From Betaproteobacteria bacterium Ga0077526 (GTDB lineage: Bacteria; Pseudomonadota; Gammaproteobacteria; Burkholderiales; Ga0077523), in the NCBI GenBank assembly GCA_001464765.1, contig LNDV01000031.1, positions 188,867 to 252,866 on the forward strand: 64,000 nucleotides of DNA, read 5' to 3'. The notes under the pieces were generated by a model that had not been told where the DNA came from, ran no database searches, and saw nothing but the letters and a program-made list of their open reading frames with translations. Each line of letters opens with the position of its first letter. Position 1 is the stretch's first letter. Below, piece after piece: positions 52,938-61,331 of the stretch. The position numbers were made by a program, and so were the translations under genes.

Positions 52938-54806
52938 ATGTCCCTGCCCGAGCTACTGGCCCAACTCGTCAACGGTCTTGCCGGGGCGTCCACGCTGTTC
53001 CTGCTCGCCTCCGGCCTCTCGCTGATCTTCGGCGTCACGCGCATCGTCAATTTCGCGCACGGGTCGCTCTACATGATCGGCACGTACGCGGGCATCACGG
53101 TGGCCGAACACCTCGGCGGCGGTTTCGGGTTCTGGGGCGGTATCGTTGCGGCGGCGGTCGTCGCCGCCGTGCTCGGCGTGATCATCGAAGTCGCCGTGCT
53201 GAAGCGCATCTACCACGCGCCTGAGCTGTTCCAGCTCCTCGGCACCTTCGCGGTCGTGCTGATTCTCAAGGATGTCGCGCTGATGGTGTGGGGGCCGGAG
53301 GACGTCCTCGGCCCGCGCGCCCCCGGGCTCTCCGAAGCCGTGCAGATTGGCGAAGCCTTCATCCCGAGCTACGACCTGTTCCTCATCGTGCTGGGCCCGG
53401 TCGTGCTGCTCGCGCTCCAGGCGCTGCTCACGAAGACGCGCTGGGGCATCCTCGTGCGCGCGGCCACGCTCGACCGCGAGATGGTCGGCGCGCTCGGCGT
53501 CAATCAGGCGTGGCTCTTCACCGGTGTGTTCGCACTCGGCAGTTTCCTCGCAGGCCTCGCGGGTGCGCTCCAGATCCCCCGTGAACCCGCGAGCCTCAAC
53601 CTCGACCTCATCGCGATCACGGACGCCTTCGTGGTCGTCGTGATCGGCGGCTTGGGCAGCCTGCAGGGCGCGTTTCTCGCGGCGCTGATCATCGGGCTGG
53701 TGAAGGCGTTGTGCGTCGCGCTCGGCACGGTCGAGATCGCCGGCATCGGCTTCAACCTCACCAAGCTCACGCTGGTGATCGAGTTCCTGCTGATGGCGCT
53801 CACGCTCGCGTTTCGCCCTTGGGGCCTGCTGGGCCGCCCCATCGGTCACGCGGATGCGCTGCGCGGCCAGCCGAGAATCGTGACACCCGGCGCCCGGTTC
53901 GTGGCGGGCGCGCTCGCCGTGCTGGGCCTCTGCGCGCTGACACCGCTGTTCGTGGACGAATACTCCCTGGTGCTGCTTACCGACATCGTGATCTTCGCGG
54001 TGTTCGCGGCAAGCCTGCACTTCCTGATGGGTCCCGGCGGCATGGCGTCTTTCGGCCACGCGGCGTTCTTCGGTATTGGCGCCTACGCGGCGGCGTTGCT
54101 GGTCAAGAGCGCCGGCTGGTCCATGGGGACGGCGCTCATCGCCGCGCCGCTGGTCGCGGCACTCGGCGGGCTCGTGGTCGGGTGGTTCTCCGTGCGGCTT
54201 GCGGGCGTGTATCTCGCGATGCTCACGCTCGCGTTCGCACAGATCACGTGGTCGGTCGCGTTCCAGTGGGACGACGTCACCGGCGGCAGCAACGGGCTGG
54301 TGGGCCTGTGGCCCGCGGAGTGGGCCGCGGGCAAGACGCGCTACTTCCTGCTCACGCTCGGCGCCGGGGCGGTGAGCCTCATGCTCATTTGGATCGTCAC
54401 CTACTCGCCGTTCGGGTTCCTGCTGCGCGCCGGGCGCGACGCGCCGGCCCGCGCAGAAGCTCTCGGCGTGGACGTCCGCCGCGTGCAGTGGCTGGCCTTT
54501 CCGGTGTCCGGCGCGGCGGCCGGCCTAGCGGGCGCGCTGTTCGTGTTCTCCAAGGGCAGTCTCTCGCCCGAGGTCATGGCGATCGCGCGCTCGGTGGATG
54601 GTCTGGTCATGGTGCTGCTGGGCGGCGTGCAGACGCTGCTCGGTCCGGTCGTCGGTGCCGTCGTCTTCACCGCACTGCAGGACGAGGTGCTGCGCCACAC
54701 CGAGTACTGGCGGCTTGTGCTCGGCGCGGTCGTGCTCGTGATCGTGCTCGCGTTTCCGGCCGGCATCGTCGGCAGCGTGGGGCGCCTCCTGGCGAAGCGC
54801 GCATGA
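52938..54806 (+). CDS. fused LivH-LivM permease of a branched-chain-type ABC importer
   Basis: A 622-residue polypeptide combining the two permease subunits that are normally separate. Residues 1 to about 290 are LivH-like (GLSLIFGVTRIVNFAHGSLY, VVVIGGLGSLQGAFLAALI). After a linker near residues 295-320 the LivM-like part follows (ASLHFLMGPGGMASFGHAAF, FSVRLAGVYLAMLTLAFAQ, VDGLVMVLLGGVQTLLGPVV). No internal stop or start interrupts the junction, so the fusion is real in this sequence. Its stop overlaps the ATG of the first ATPase gene (ATGA). Confidence 0.92.
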   Translation: MSLPELLAQLVNGLAGASTLFLLASGLSLIFGVTRIVNFAHGSLYMIGTYAGITVAEHLGGGFGFWGGIVAAAVVAAVLGVIIEVAVLKRIYHAPELFQLLGTFAVVLILKDVALMVWGPEDVLGPRAPGLSEAVQIGEAFIPSYDLFLIVLGPVVLLALQALLTKTRWGILVRAATLDREMVGALGVNQAWLFTGVFALGSFLAGLAGALQIPREPASLNLDLIAITDAFVVVVIGGLGSLQGAFLAALIIGLVKALCVALGTVEIAGIGFNLTKLTLVIEFLLMALTLAFRPWGLLGRPIGHADALRGQPRIVTPGARFVAGALAVLGLCALTPLFVDEYSLVLLTDIVIFAVFAASLHFLMGPGGMASFGHAAFFGIGAYAAALLVKSAGWSMGTALIAAPLVAALGGLVVGWFSVRLAGVYLAMLTLAFAQITWSVAFQWDDVTGGSNGLVGLWPAEWAAGKTRYFLLTLGAGAVSLMLIWIVTYSPFGFLLRAGRDAPARAEALGVDVRRVQWLAFPVSGAAAGLAGALFVFSKGSLSPEVMAIARSVDGLVMVLLGGVQTLLGPVVGAVVFTALQDEVLRHTEYWRLVLGAVVLVIVLAFPAGIVGSVGRLLAKRA

Positions 54807-55570
54807 GTCTCCTCGAAGCCCGAAACCTCGAAAAGCGATACGGCGGCGTCCACGCCGTGGCGGACGTCACCTTCTCGGTCGACGCCGGCGAGCGCGTGGC
54901 GCTCATCGGGCCCAACGGTGCGGGCAAGAGCACGTGCTTCAACCTGATCGGCGGCCAGGTGCGGCCGGACGGCGGCGATGTCCGGCTCGCCGGCGAGAGC
55001 TTGCGGGGTCTGCCTCCGCGCGAACTGTTCCGGAAAGGCGTCGGACGCACGTTCCAGATCACGGCGACCTTCGCGTCGATGTCGGTCATCGAAAACGTGC
55101 AGACCGCCCTGCTCTCCCATCATCGGCAGGGCCTCACACCGTGGACCCGAGCGACGCGGCAGTATCGAGACGAAGCAGCGGAACTCCTCAACCAGGTGGG
55201 GCTGGCCGATCAGGCCGAACGTTCCTGCGCGCAGATTGCCTACGGCGACCTGAAGCGCCTCGAACTCGCCGTCGCCCTCGCCAACCGACCGCGCCTGCTG
55301 CTGATGGACGAGCCCACCGCCGGCATGGCGCCGCGGGAGCGGCACGCGCTGATGGAACTCGTGACTGGCCTCGTCGCGTCGTCTCGTATGGCCGTGCTGT
55401 TCACCGAGCACGACATGGACATCGTGTTCGGGCATGCGGATCGTCTGCTCGTGCTCGATCGCGGGCGGCTCGTCGCGCAGGGCGATCCTGCATCCGTGCG
55501 CCAGGATCCCCAGGTACAGGCCATCTACCTGGGCTACGACGATCCCACCGCGGAGCTTTCCACCGCATGA
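54803..55570 (+). CDS. LivG-type ABC transporter ATP-binding protein
   Basis: A 255-residue ATPase. Walker A is GPNGAGKST, Q-loop region GRTFQITATFASMSV, signature-like IAYGDLKRLELAVAL (degenerate LSGGQ as usual in LivG), Walker B LLLMDEPTAGMAP and switch His in LFTEHDMDIVFG. Translationally coupled to the permease upstream and the LivF-type ATPase downstream by ATGA overlaps. It energises uptake through the fused permease at the cytoplasmic face. Confidence 0.93.
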   Translation: MSLLEARNLEKRYGGVHAVADVTFSVDAGERVALIGPNGAGKSTCFNLIGGQVRPDGGDVRLAGESLRGLPPRELFRKGVGRTFQITATFASMSVIENVQTALLSHHRQGLTPWTRATRQYRDEAAELLNQVGLADQAERSCAQIAYGDLKRLELAVALANRPRLLLMDEPTAGMAPRERHALMELVTGLVASSRMAVLFTEHDMDIVFGHADRLLVLDRGRLVAQGDPASVRQDPQVQAIYLGYDDPTAELSTA

Positions 55571-56289
55571 CTGCCGCCGCCGAATCCCTGCTGCGGGCCG
55601 ACACCGTCGACGCGTTCTACGGGCAGGCGCGCATTCTGTTCAGCGTGAGCCTGGAAGTGCACCGCGGCGAAGTGGTCGCGCTGCTCGGCCGCAACGGCGC
55701 GGGCAAGTCGACGACACTGAAGTCGCTAATGGGGCTCGTGCGCCCGCGAGGTGGCAAGGTGCAGTTTGCCGGGCGACGAATCGACGGGGCCGCGCCCTAC
55801 GCCATCTGCCGTCAGGGTCTGGGTTACGTGCCGGAAGAGCGCCGTGTGTTCGCAGATCTCACCGTTGAGGAAAACCTCGAGGTCGGTCGCCGTCCTCGCC
55901 GCGAGGACGCCCCGCACTGGACACCCGAGCGCCTCTACGCGCTGTTTCCGAATCTGGGCCGCATGCGCGGGCGCCGTGGCGGCGAGATGTCCGGCGGTGA
56001 GCAGCAGATGCTCACGATCGCCCGCACGCTCATGGGCAATCCGCGCGCGGTGCTGCTCGACGAACCGTCCGAGGGCCTGGCACCGGTGATCGTCGACCAA
56101 ATGGCAGAGGCCATCCGCGAACTGAAGCGCGAAGGGCTCACGCTGCTCATCTCCGAACAGAACCTGCGCTTCGCCGCGGCCATCACCGACCGCGCGTACA
56201 TCCTAGAGAAAGGGCAGATCTGTTACGAGAATTCGATGGCGGGCCTGCTCGCCGACGAGCCGGCTCGCCGCGAATATCTCGCCGTGTAA
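55567..56289 (+). CDS. LivF-type ABC transporter ATP-binding protein
   Basis: A 240-residue ATPase paralogous to LivG. Walker A is GRNGAGKST, Q-loop region LGYVPEERRVFADL, signature GEMSGGEQQMLTIARTLM, Walker B AVLLDEPSEGLAP and switch region LLISEQNLRFAAAI (Glu-Gln-Asn in place of the usual His, normal for LivF). Its ATG overlaps the livG stop by 4 bases. Last gene of the transporter operon; the REP/tandem-repeat array starts about 60 bases after the stop. Confidence 0.93.
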   Translation: MTAAAESLLRADTVDAFYGQARILFSVSLEVHRGEVVALLGRNGAGKSTTLKSLMGLVRPRGGKVQFAGRRIDGAAPYAICRQGLGYVPEERRVFADLTVEENLEVGRRPRREDAPHWTPERLYALFPNLGRMRGRRGGEMSGGEQQMLTIARTLMGNPRAVLLDEPSEGLAPVIVDQMAEAIRELKREGLTLLISEQNLRFAAAITDRAYILEKGQICYENSMAGLLADEPARREYLAV

Positions 56290-56346
56290 TTCGGGCGCGG
56301 CGCAATGGCGCCGACTCCGGGAGTTATCGCACGACACGACGCACCG

Positions 56347-56696
56347 CCCCGGAGTTCGCTTCGCTCCGTCCGGGCTACACGCTAGTGGCTGGCGCATTCG
56401 CACATCTCATTACCCTCGGCGTTCGATCCGTCGAGGCACCCGTGACCCGGACGAGGCACGACGGCGCTGACTCCGGGGTGCGTCGGACGCACGAGACATC
56501 GCCCCCCCGGAGTTCGCTTCGCTCCGTCCGGGCTACACAATCGTGGCCGGCGCAATTGCGCATCACTTCACCCGAGGCGTTCGATCCGTCGAGGCACCCG
56601 TAGCCCGGACGAGGCGCACCCGCGCCGACTCCGGGATGCGTCGGACGCACGAGACATCGCCCCCCCGGAGTTCGCTTCGCTCCGTCCGGGCTACAA
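56347..56696. repeat. 158-bp tandem repeat array built from REP elements
   Basis: The segment CCCCGGAGTTCGCTTCGCTC continuing CGTCCGGGCTACA occurs three times with GGAG at 56351, 56509 and 56667, an exact 158-base period. Intervening sequence (GTTCGATCCGTCGAGGCACC near 56421 and 56579; ATGCGTCGGACGCACGAGAC-type stretches) is also repeated with few changes. Each period holds a minus-strand REP (foot CTAC) and a plus-strand REP-like unit (for example GTAGCCCGGACGAGG near 56600). The upstream flank of copy 1 is a diverged partial unit. Tandem duplication of a REP pair plus flank explains it. Confidence 0.85.
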
Positions 56697-56752
56697 ATTC
56701 ATGACAGGCGCACCCACACCGACCAACGTCGGTCGGCCCATCCCGCGTATGC

Positions 56753-56822
56753 AAATCTCATATGCCTCCGCGCATATGGAGGCTGGTGACCTCGAAGCCT
56801 AACCTCACAAAAAATGAGATTT
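56753..56822 (+). promoter_or_regulatory. nested inverted repeats upstream of the type I secretion operon
   Basis: AAATCTCAT (56753-56761) and ATGAGATTT (56814-56822) are perfect 9-bp inverted repeats 52 bases apart. Inside, GCCTCC-N8-GGAGGC (56764-56783) forms a second dyad around GCGCATAT. The stretch is A/T-richer than its surroundings and lies 58-128 bases before the ATG of the ABC gene, so it is the likely promoter/operator area. No clean -35/-10 pair could be assigned. Confidence 0.5.
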
Positions 56823-56880
56823 CGGTGAGCGCGAGCAGTCAGCGCGCTCGGAGACCACCTACTGAAGTATCCACGGAGCC

Positions 56881-58587
56881 ATGCGCCAATTCGTCTCACG
56901 ATTCCGGCCGATGTTCCTGCACGCCGCGCTGTTCAGCTCGTTCGTGAACTTGCTGCTCCTCGTGCCGGCGCTCTACATGGTCCAGGTATTCGACCGGGTA
57001 CTGTCCAGCCGCAGCGGCGAGACGCTCCTCCTCCTCTCCGCCGCGGCCGTCGGCGCACTGATCCTGATGATGGTGATGGACATGCTGCGCAGCCGACTCC
57101 TCCTCGCGGCCTCCGCGGCGATGGAGAAGCTGCTCGCGCCGAGTGTGGTGGGCGGCCTGATGCGCGAAGCGCGACAGGTCCGCCAGGGTGACTACGTCGG
57201 CGGCATGCGCGACCTTGGCGTGCTCCGAACCTTCCTGACGGGCCCCGCGATCCTCGCGCTCTTCGACGCGCCCTGGCTGGTCGTCTACCTGCTCGTCGTG
57301 TTCCTGTTCCACCCGCTACTGGGCGCCGTCGCCACGGCGGGAGCCATCGCCCTCCTCGCTCTCGCCTGGGTCAACGAACGCGCCACGCGTGCTTCCTTCG
57401 ACGCCTCGCAGAACGAGTCGCGTCAGGCCGCCGGTCTCATCGAAGCGGGGCTGCGCCAGCCGGAGGTCGTCGGCGCACTCGGCATGGCCGGCAATCTCAC
57501 GCAACGCTGGCAGCACGCCAGTCTCAAGTCCGCAACGCTCGCCGCGGATGCCCACCGCGCGGCCGTCACCATCGGCGGCTTGTCGAAGTTCCTCCGCCAG
57601 CTGCTGCAGATTCTCATGGTCGCGGTCGGCGCCTACCTCGTCCTCGACCAGCACGTGACCGCCGGCGTGATGATGGCGGGCACGATCCTTCTGAGCCGTG
57701 CCCTCGCCCCCGTCGAAACGCTCATCTCCGGATGGCGCACGCTGACCGACGCGCAGGCAGCCTATCGGCGTCTCGATGCGCTCGTGACGGCAAACGACCC
57801 GGACGCGGTGCCGACCGAGTTGCCCGCGATCACCGGTGGTGTTCGCGTCGACAAGGTCGTGTGCGGCGCGCCCGGCTCGAATCGCGCGATCCTGAAGGGC
57901 GTCTCATTCGATGCAGCCCCCGGTGAGGCCATCGGCATCATCGGGCCGAGCGGGTCCGGCAAGTCGACGCTGGCGCGTGTGCTGGTCGGTGCGTGGCAGC
58001 CTGGTTCGGGCTGCGTACGAATCGATGGCGCGGACATCGCGCAGTGGTCCCGCGACCGTCTCGGCCCGCAACTCGGCTATCTGCCGGACGACATCGGCCT
58101 GTTCGACGGCCGGATCGCCTCGAACATCGCACGACTGGGTGCGTGTGACCCCGAAGACGTCATCACCGCCGCGAAGCGCGCCAACGCGCACGACATGATC
58201 CTGCGGCTGCCGCAGGGGTACGACACCGTGGTCGGCGAAGGCGGCCGTGCACTCTCGGGCGGACAGCGGCAGCGCGTAGGCCTTGCGCGCGCCCTGTTCG
58301 GGCAACCGCGGATCGTCGTCCTCGACGAACCGGATTCGCACTTGGATGGCGAAGGCGAAGATGCCCTCGTCCGCGCGCTGCATGCCTTGAAGGCTGACGG
58401 CGTGACGGTCTTCGTGATCGCACAACGCGCCTCGCTGATCGCGCACATGGACAAGGTGCTCGTCCTCAACGACGGCGTGGTGGAGATGTTCGGTCCGCGC
58501 GCCGAGGTGGTGGCGCGGGTGACGCGCGGCAGCGTGCCGCAGTCCGTTCCGGTGGCAAGCCAGGGTCCGAGGAGGGTGCCGGCATGA
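56881..58587 (+). CDS. type I secretion system ABC transporter (PrtD/AprD-like)
   Basis: A 568-residue ABC exporter half-transporter. An N-terminal six-helix membrane domain (MFLHAALFSSFVNLLLLVPA, YMVQVFDRVLSSRSGETLL) lacks a C39 peptidase domain, as in the PrtD/AprD class for RTX proteins. The ATPase has Walker A GPSGSGKST, signature GRALSGGQRQRVGLARALF, Walker B IVVLDEPDSHLD and switch region FVIAQRASLIAH (Gln in place of the usual His). It exports proteins bearing uncleaved C-terminal signals, here most likely the two RTX proteins encoded downstream. ATGA overlap with the adaptor gene. No outer-membrane channel gene follows. Confidence 0.93.
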   Translation: MRQFVSRFRPMFLHAALFSSFVNLLLLVPALYMVQVFDRVLSSRSGETLLLLSAAAVGALILMMVMDMLRSRLLLAASAAMEKLLAPSVVGGLMREARQVRQGDYVGGMRDLGVLRTFLTGPAILALFDAPWLVVYLLVVFLFHPLLGAVATAGAIALLALAWVNERATRASFDASQNESRQAAGLIEAGLRQPEVVGALGMAGNLTQRWQHASLKSATLAADAHRAAVTIGGLSKFLRQLLQILMVAVGAYLVLDQHVTAGVMMAGTILLSRALAPVETLISGWRTLTDAQAAYRRLDALVTANDPDAVPTELPAITGGVRVDKVVCGAPGSNRAILKGVSFDAAPGEAIGIIGPSGSGKSTLARVLVGAWQPGSGCVRIDGADIAQWSRDRLGPQLGYLPDDIGLFDGRIASNIARLGACDPEDVITAAKRANAHDMILRLPQGYDTVVGEGGRALSGGQRQRVGLARALFGQPRIVVLDEPDSHLDGEGEDALVRALHALKADGVTVFVIAQRASLIAHMDKVLVLNDGVVEMFGPRAEVVARVTRGSVPQSVPVASQGPRRVPA

Positions 58588-59921
58588 AGCTCGTCGAGGC
58601 AAAGCGCAAGGCGGTCGAAGATGCCGTGGCGGAGGAGTTCCACGCCGCCCGCAAGCTGGCTCGCACCGGCGTCGTCATCGGGATCGCCGCGTTCCTGAGC
58701 GTGGGCGCGTGGGCCGCAATGGCGCCGATCTCCGGCGCGATCATCGCCGCCGGCCTGGTGAAGGTGGAAACCAATCGCAAGACGATCCAGCATCAGGAAG
58801 GCGGCATCGTGAAGGAGATCCGCGTGCACGATGGCGATCGTGTCACGCAGGGTCAGCCGCTCATCGTTCTCGGTGATGTGAAGGTCGAGGCGGCGCTCTC
58901 GCTGGTCCGCACACAACTCGATGCGGAGCTGGCCCGCAACGCCCGTCTCGCCGCGGAGCGAGAGCTGGCGCAGCAGATCATCTTCCCGGAAGCCTTGACT
59001 CACCGGGCGGACGACCCGCGTGTCGCCGAACTGTTGCGCCGGGAACAGGCGCTGTTCGAAGTACGACGCGACGCCCTCAGGAGCCAGGTGACGCTCCTGC
59101 GCACACAGGCGGGTGAAGCCCGCGGCGAGATCGAAGCCCGCCTCGCACAGCGAAAGACGGAAGGACGTGCACTCGATCTGCAGCGCGAGGAGGTGGAGGC
59201 CAACCGGTCACTGTCCGCGCAGGGGTTCGTCTCGCGCACGCGGCTTCTCACGCTGCAACGGACCGAGGCCGACTACCAGGCACGCCGGGAGGAGAATCTC
59301 GCGGAACTCTCCCGGGCACGCCAGAAGATTCCGGAACTGGAACTGCGCGCCGTCACCCTGCAGGACCATTACGTGGCCCAGGCCGCGAACGAGCACAAGG
59401 AAAGCACCGCGCGTCTCTTCGACCTGCAGGAGCGGCTTCGGCCCTCCGAAGACGCCGCGGCGCGCCAGGTGATCGCCGCGCCGGTGTCCGGCGTCGTCGT
59501 CGATCTGAAGGTGTCGACCGCGGGTGCCGCCATCGGCCCGCGAGAGGCACTGATGGACATCGTGCCGGAGAACCCCTCGCTGCTGATCGAAGCGCACGTT
59601 CGCCCGGAAGACATCAACCACGTCCGGCCGGGAACGGCAGCGGACGTGCGGCTCACCGCGTTCAACCAGCGGCTCACTCCGGTAGTGAGCGGCGAGATCC
59701 AGTACGTCGCCGCCGATCGGATGACCAGCCCCGACGGCAAGACCGCCTACTACGTTGCACGGGTCCGCGTGAACGCGCAGTCGCTTCGTGAGGCTGGCAA
59801 TCTCCAGTTGCAGGCAGGCATGCCGGCAGAGGTCTTCGTCAAGACCGCGGCACGCACGCCGCTCGAATACTTCGTCGATCCGATCCTCGGGTTCCTCCGC
59901 CGCGCAGCGCGGGAGCCCTGA
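58584..59921 (+). CDS. type I secretion periplasmic adaptor (PrtE/HlyD-like)
   Basis: A 445-residue adaptor. A cytoplasmic N-terminus is followed by one membrane helix (TGVVIGIAAFLSVGAWAAMA), a lipoyl-like motif IQHQEGGIVKEIRVHDGDRV, a long coiled-coil hairpin (about residues 110-290) and the C-terminal beta-barrel (GVVVDLKVSTAGAAIGPREA, RPEDINHVRPGTAADVRLTA). These are PrtE/AprE features. It links the ABC exporter to a TolC-type channel that must be supplied from elsewhere. A 264-base gap without genes separates it from the first RTX gene. Confidence 0.92.
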   Translation: MKLVEAKRKAVEDAVAEEFHAARKLARTGVVIGIAAFLSVGAWAAMAPISGAIIAAGLVKVETNRKTIQHQEGGIVKEIRVHDGDRVTQGQPLIVLGDVKVEAALSLVRTQLDAELARNARLAAERELAQQIIFPEALTHRADDPRVAELLRREQALFEVRRDALRSQVTLLRTQAGEARGEIEARLAQRKTEGRALDLQREEVEANRSLSAQGFVSRTRLLTLQRTEADYQARREENLAELSRARQKIPELELRAVTLQDHYVAQAANEHKESTARLFDLQERLRPSEDAAARQVIAAPVSGVVVDLKVSTAGAAIGPREALMDIVPENPSLLIEAHVRPEDINHVRPGTAADVRLTAFNQRLTPVVSGEIQYVAADRMTSPDGKTAYYVARVRVNAQSLREAGNLQLQAGMPAEVFVKTAARTPLEYFVDPILGFLRRAAREP

Positions 59922-60185
59922 CGGTCACACGAAGACGGGCCGACACAGGAACCACAGTGCGAGGTGTCCATCGGTGCGCGTCGATTCGCGACAGCGCCTC
60001 CGCAAGACACCCGGAGCAGTCGGGGAGTTGCCGTACATCCGGCGTCCTGCCTGAAGGCGCAACACCAGCGCCCGGACGGGACACCACCGGATGAGACCGC
60101 GTGCCCGTGACCGGACGATTCGAAACCCGGCGCGACTCCCACGCATCGACTAACGCAGCACCCATGCGAATCAAGGAGACTTACC

Positions 60186-61157
60186 ATGGCTTTCATCAGC
60201 GGAACTCCCCTCAACAACTTCCTCGGCGGCACGCCGCTCGCCGACCAGATCTTCGGTCTTGGCGGAAACGACACGCTCCTGGGCGGGGACGGTGACGACT
60301 ACATGCGGGGCGACAACCTCGCGAACGGCGCACCCGCGCCCTTCCCCAACGTGCCCGGCAATGACTGGATGGACGGCGGCAATGGCAACGACCGGATGTA
60401 TGGCGATGCCGGCAACGACACCATGTTCGGCGGCAACGGCAACGATTACCTCGATGGCGGCACCGGGGTGGACAACATGAACGGCGGTGCCGGCGATGAC
60501 GTCTACGTGGTCGACAACGTCGCGGACATCACGACGGAAGGCTTCGGCGGCGGGATCGACACGATCGTCTCGTCGGTCAATCGGACGCTGGGCGCCAACT
60601 TCGAGAACCTGACGCTCACGGGCGCGGCGGTGACCGGCGTCGGCAACAGCCAGGACAACATCCTGCAGGGCAACACGCTCGGCAACTTCCTGAGCGGCCT
60701 GGCCGGCAACGACACGCTCTACGGTTGGGGCGGCAACGACCTGCTGCTAGGCGACAGCGGCAACGACTCCCTGTACGGCGGAGACGGCGATGACAACCTC
60801 AACGGCGGATCGGAAGCCGATCTTCTGGTGGGCGGAATGGGGCGCGACGTTCAGACAGGGGGCACGGGCAACGACGTGTTCCGCTTCCTGTCTGTCGCCG
60901 AGAGCCCGGCCGGCGCGATGCGCGACGTCATCACGGACTTCAACGGCCTGGGCTTCGCCCCCGGCGACCGCATCGACCTGTCCGCAATCGACGCCAACCT
61001 CCTCCTCCCCGGTGACCAGGCGTTCGCTGCCGCGCAGATCGCCTACGTGGGCGGCATCCTGCGGGCCGATGTGCTGTTCGGCGCCGACCTGGAGATCCAG
61101 CTGGCCGGTGCGCCTGGCATCGTGATCGGCGGCGTCTTCAGCGACATCGTGATGTAA
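60186..61157 (+). CDS. small RTX-repeat secreted protein 1
   Basis: A 323-residue acidic protein with AAGGAGA before its ATG and no N-terminal signal. It is almost entirely calcium-binding RTX nonapeptides: block 1 about residues 22-110 (GNGNDRMYGDAGNDTMFGG), a beta linker (SSVNRTLGANFENLTLTG), block 2 about 170-228 (GDSGNDSLYGGDGDDNLNGG). The serralysin-type C-terminal module follows (VFRFLSVAESPAGAMRDVIT, DFNGLGFAPGDRIDLSAIDA), ending in Asp-Ile-Val-Met, an acidic residue followed by hydrophobic ones as in type I secretion signals. No protease, lipase or other catalytic domain is present. Role unknown; probably an extracellular calcium-dependent matrix protein. Confidence 0.88.
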   Translation: MAFISGTPLNNFLGGTPLADQIFGLGGNDTLLGGDGDDYMRGDNLANGAPAPFPNVPGNDWMDGGNGNDRMYGDAGNDTMFGGNGNDYLDGGTGVDNMNGGAGDDVYVVDNVADITTEGFGGGIDTIVSSVNRTLGANFENLTLTGAAVTGVGNSQDNILQGNTLGNFLSGLAGNDTLYGWGGNDLLLGDSGNDSLYGGDGDDNLNGGSEADLLVGGMGRDVQTGGTGNDVFRFLSVAESPAGAMRDVITDFNGLGFAPGDRIDLSAIDANLLLPGDQAFAAAQIAYVGGILRADVLFGADLEIQLAGAPGIVIGGVFSDIVM

Positions 61158-61174
61158 GGCGGTTCCAGCAGGAC

Positions 61175-61211
61175 CCGGTGAACCCGCGCCCGATCGGCAA
61201 GGGTTCACCGG
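61175..61211 (+). other. perfect 11-bp hairpin between the two RTX genes
   Basis: CCGGTGAACCC (61175-61185) pairs exactly with GGGTTCACCGG (61201-61211) around a 15-base loop, starting 17 bases after the first RTX stop codon. There is no T-tract, so it is unlikely to be a simple terminator. It could stabilise the upstream mRNA end or set the ratio of the two RTX products. Confidence 0.6.
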
Positions 61212-61331
61212 CGCCGTACCTGTCTGCCGTCAGCGGCCCCGGCGAGAACGGAACGCAGACGCGAGACTCGGACTCGACAAGAACTGCAGCAGCAAGTCCA
61301 CGAACTCGAACATTCCCTCAAGGAGAACACG

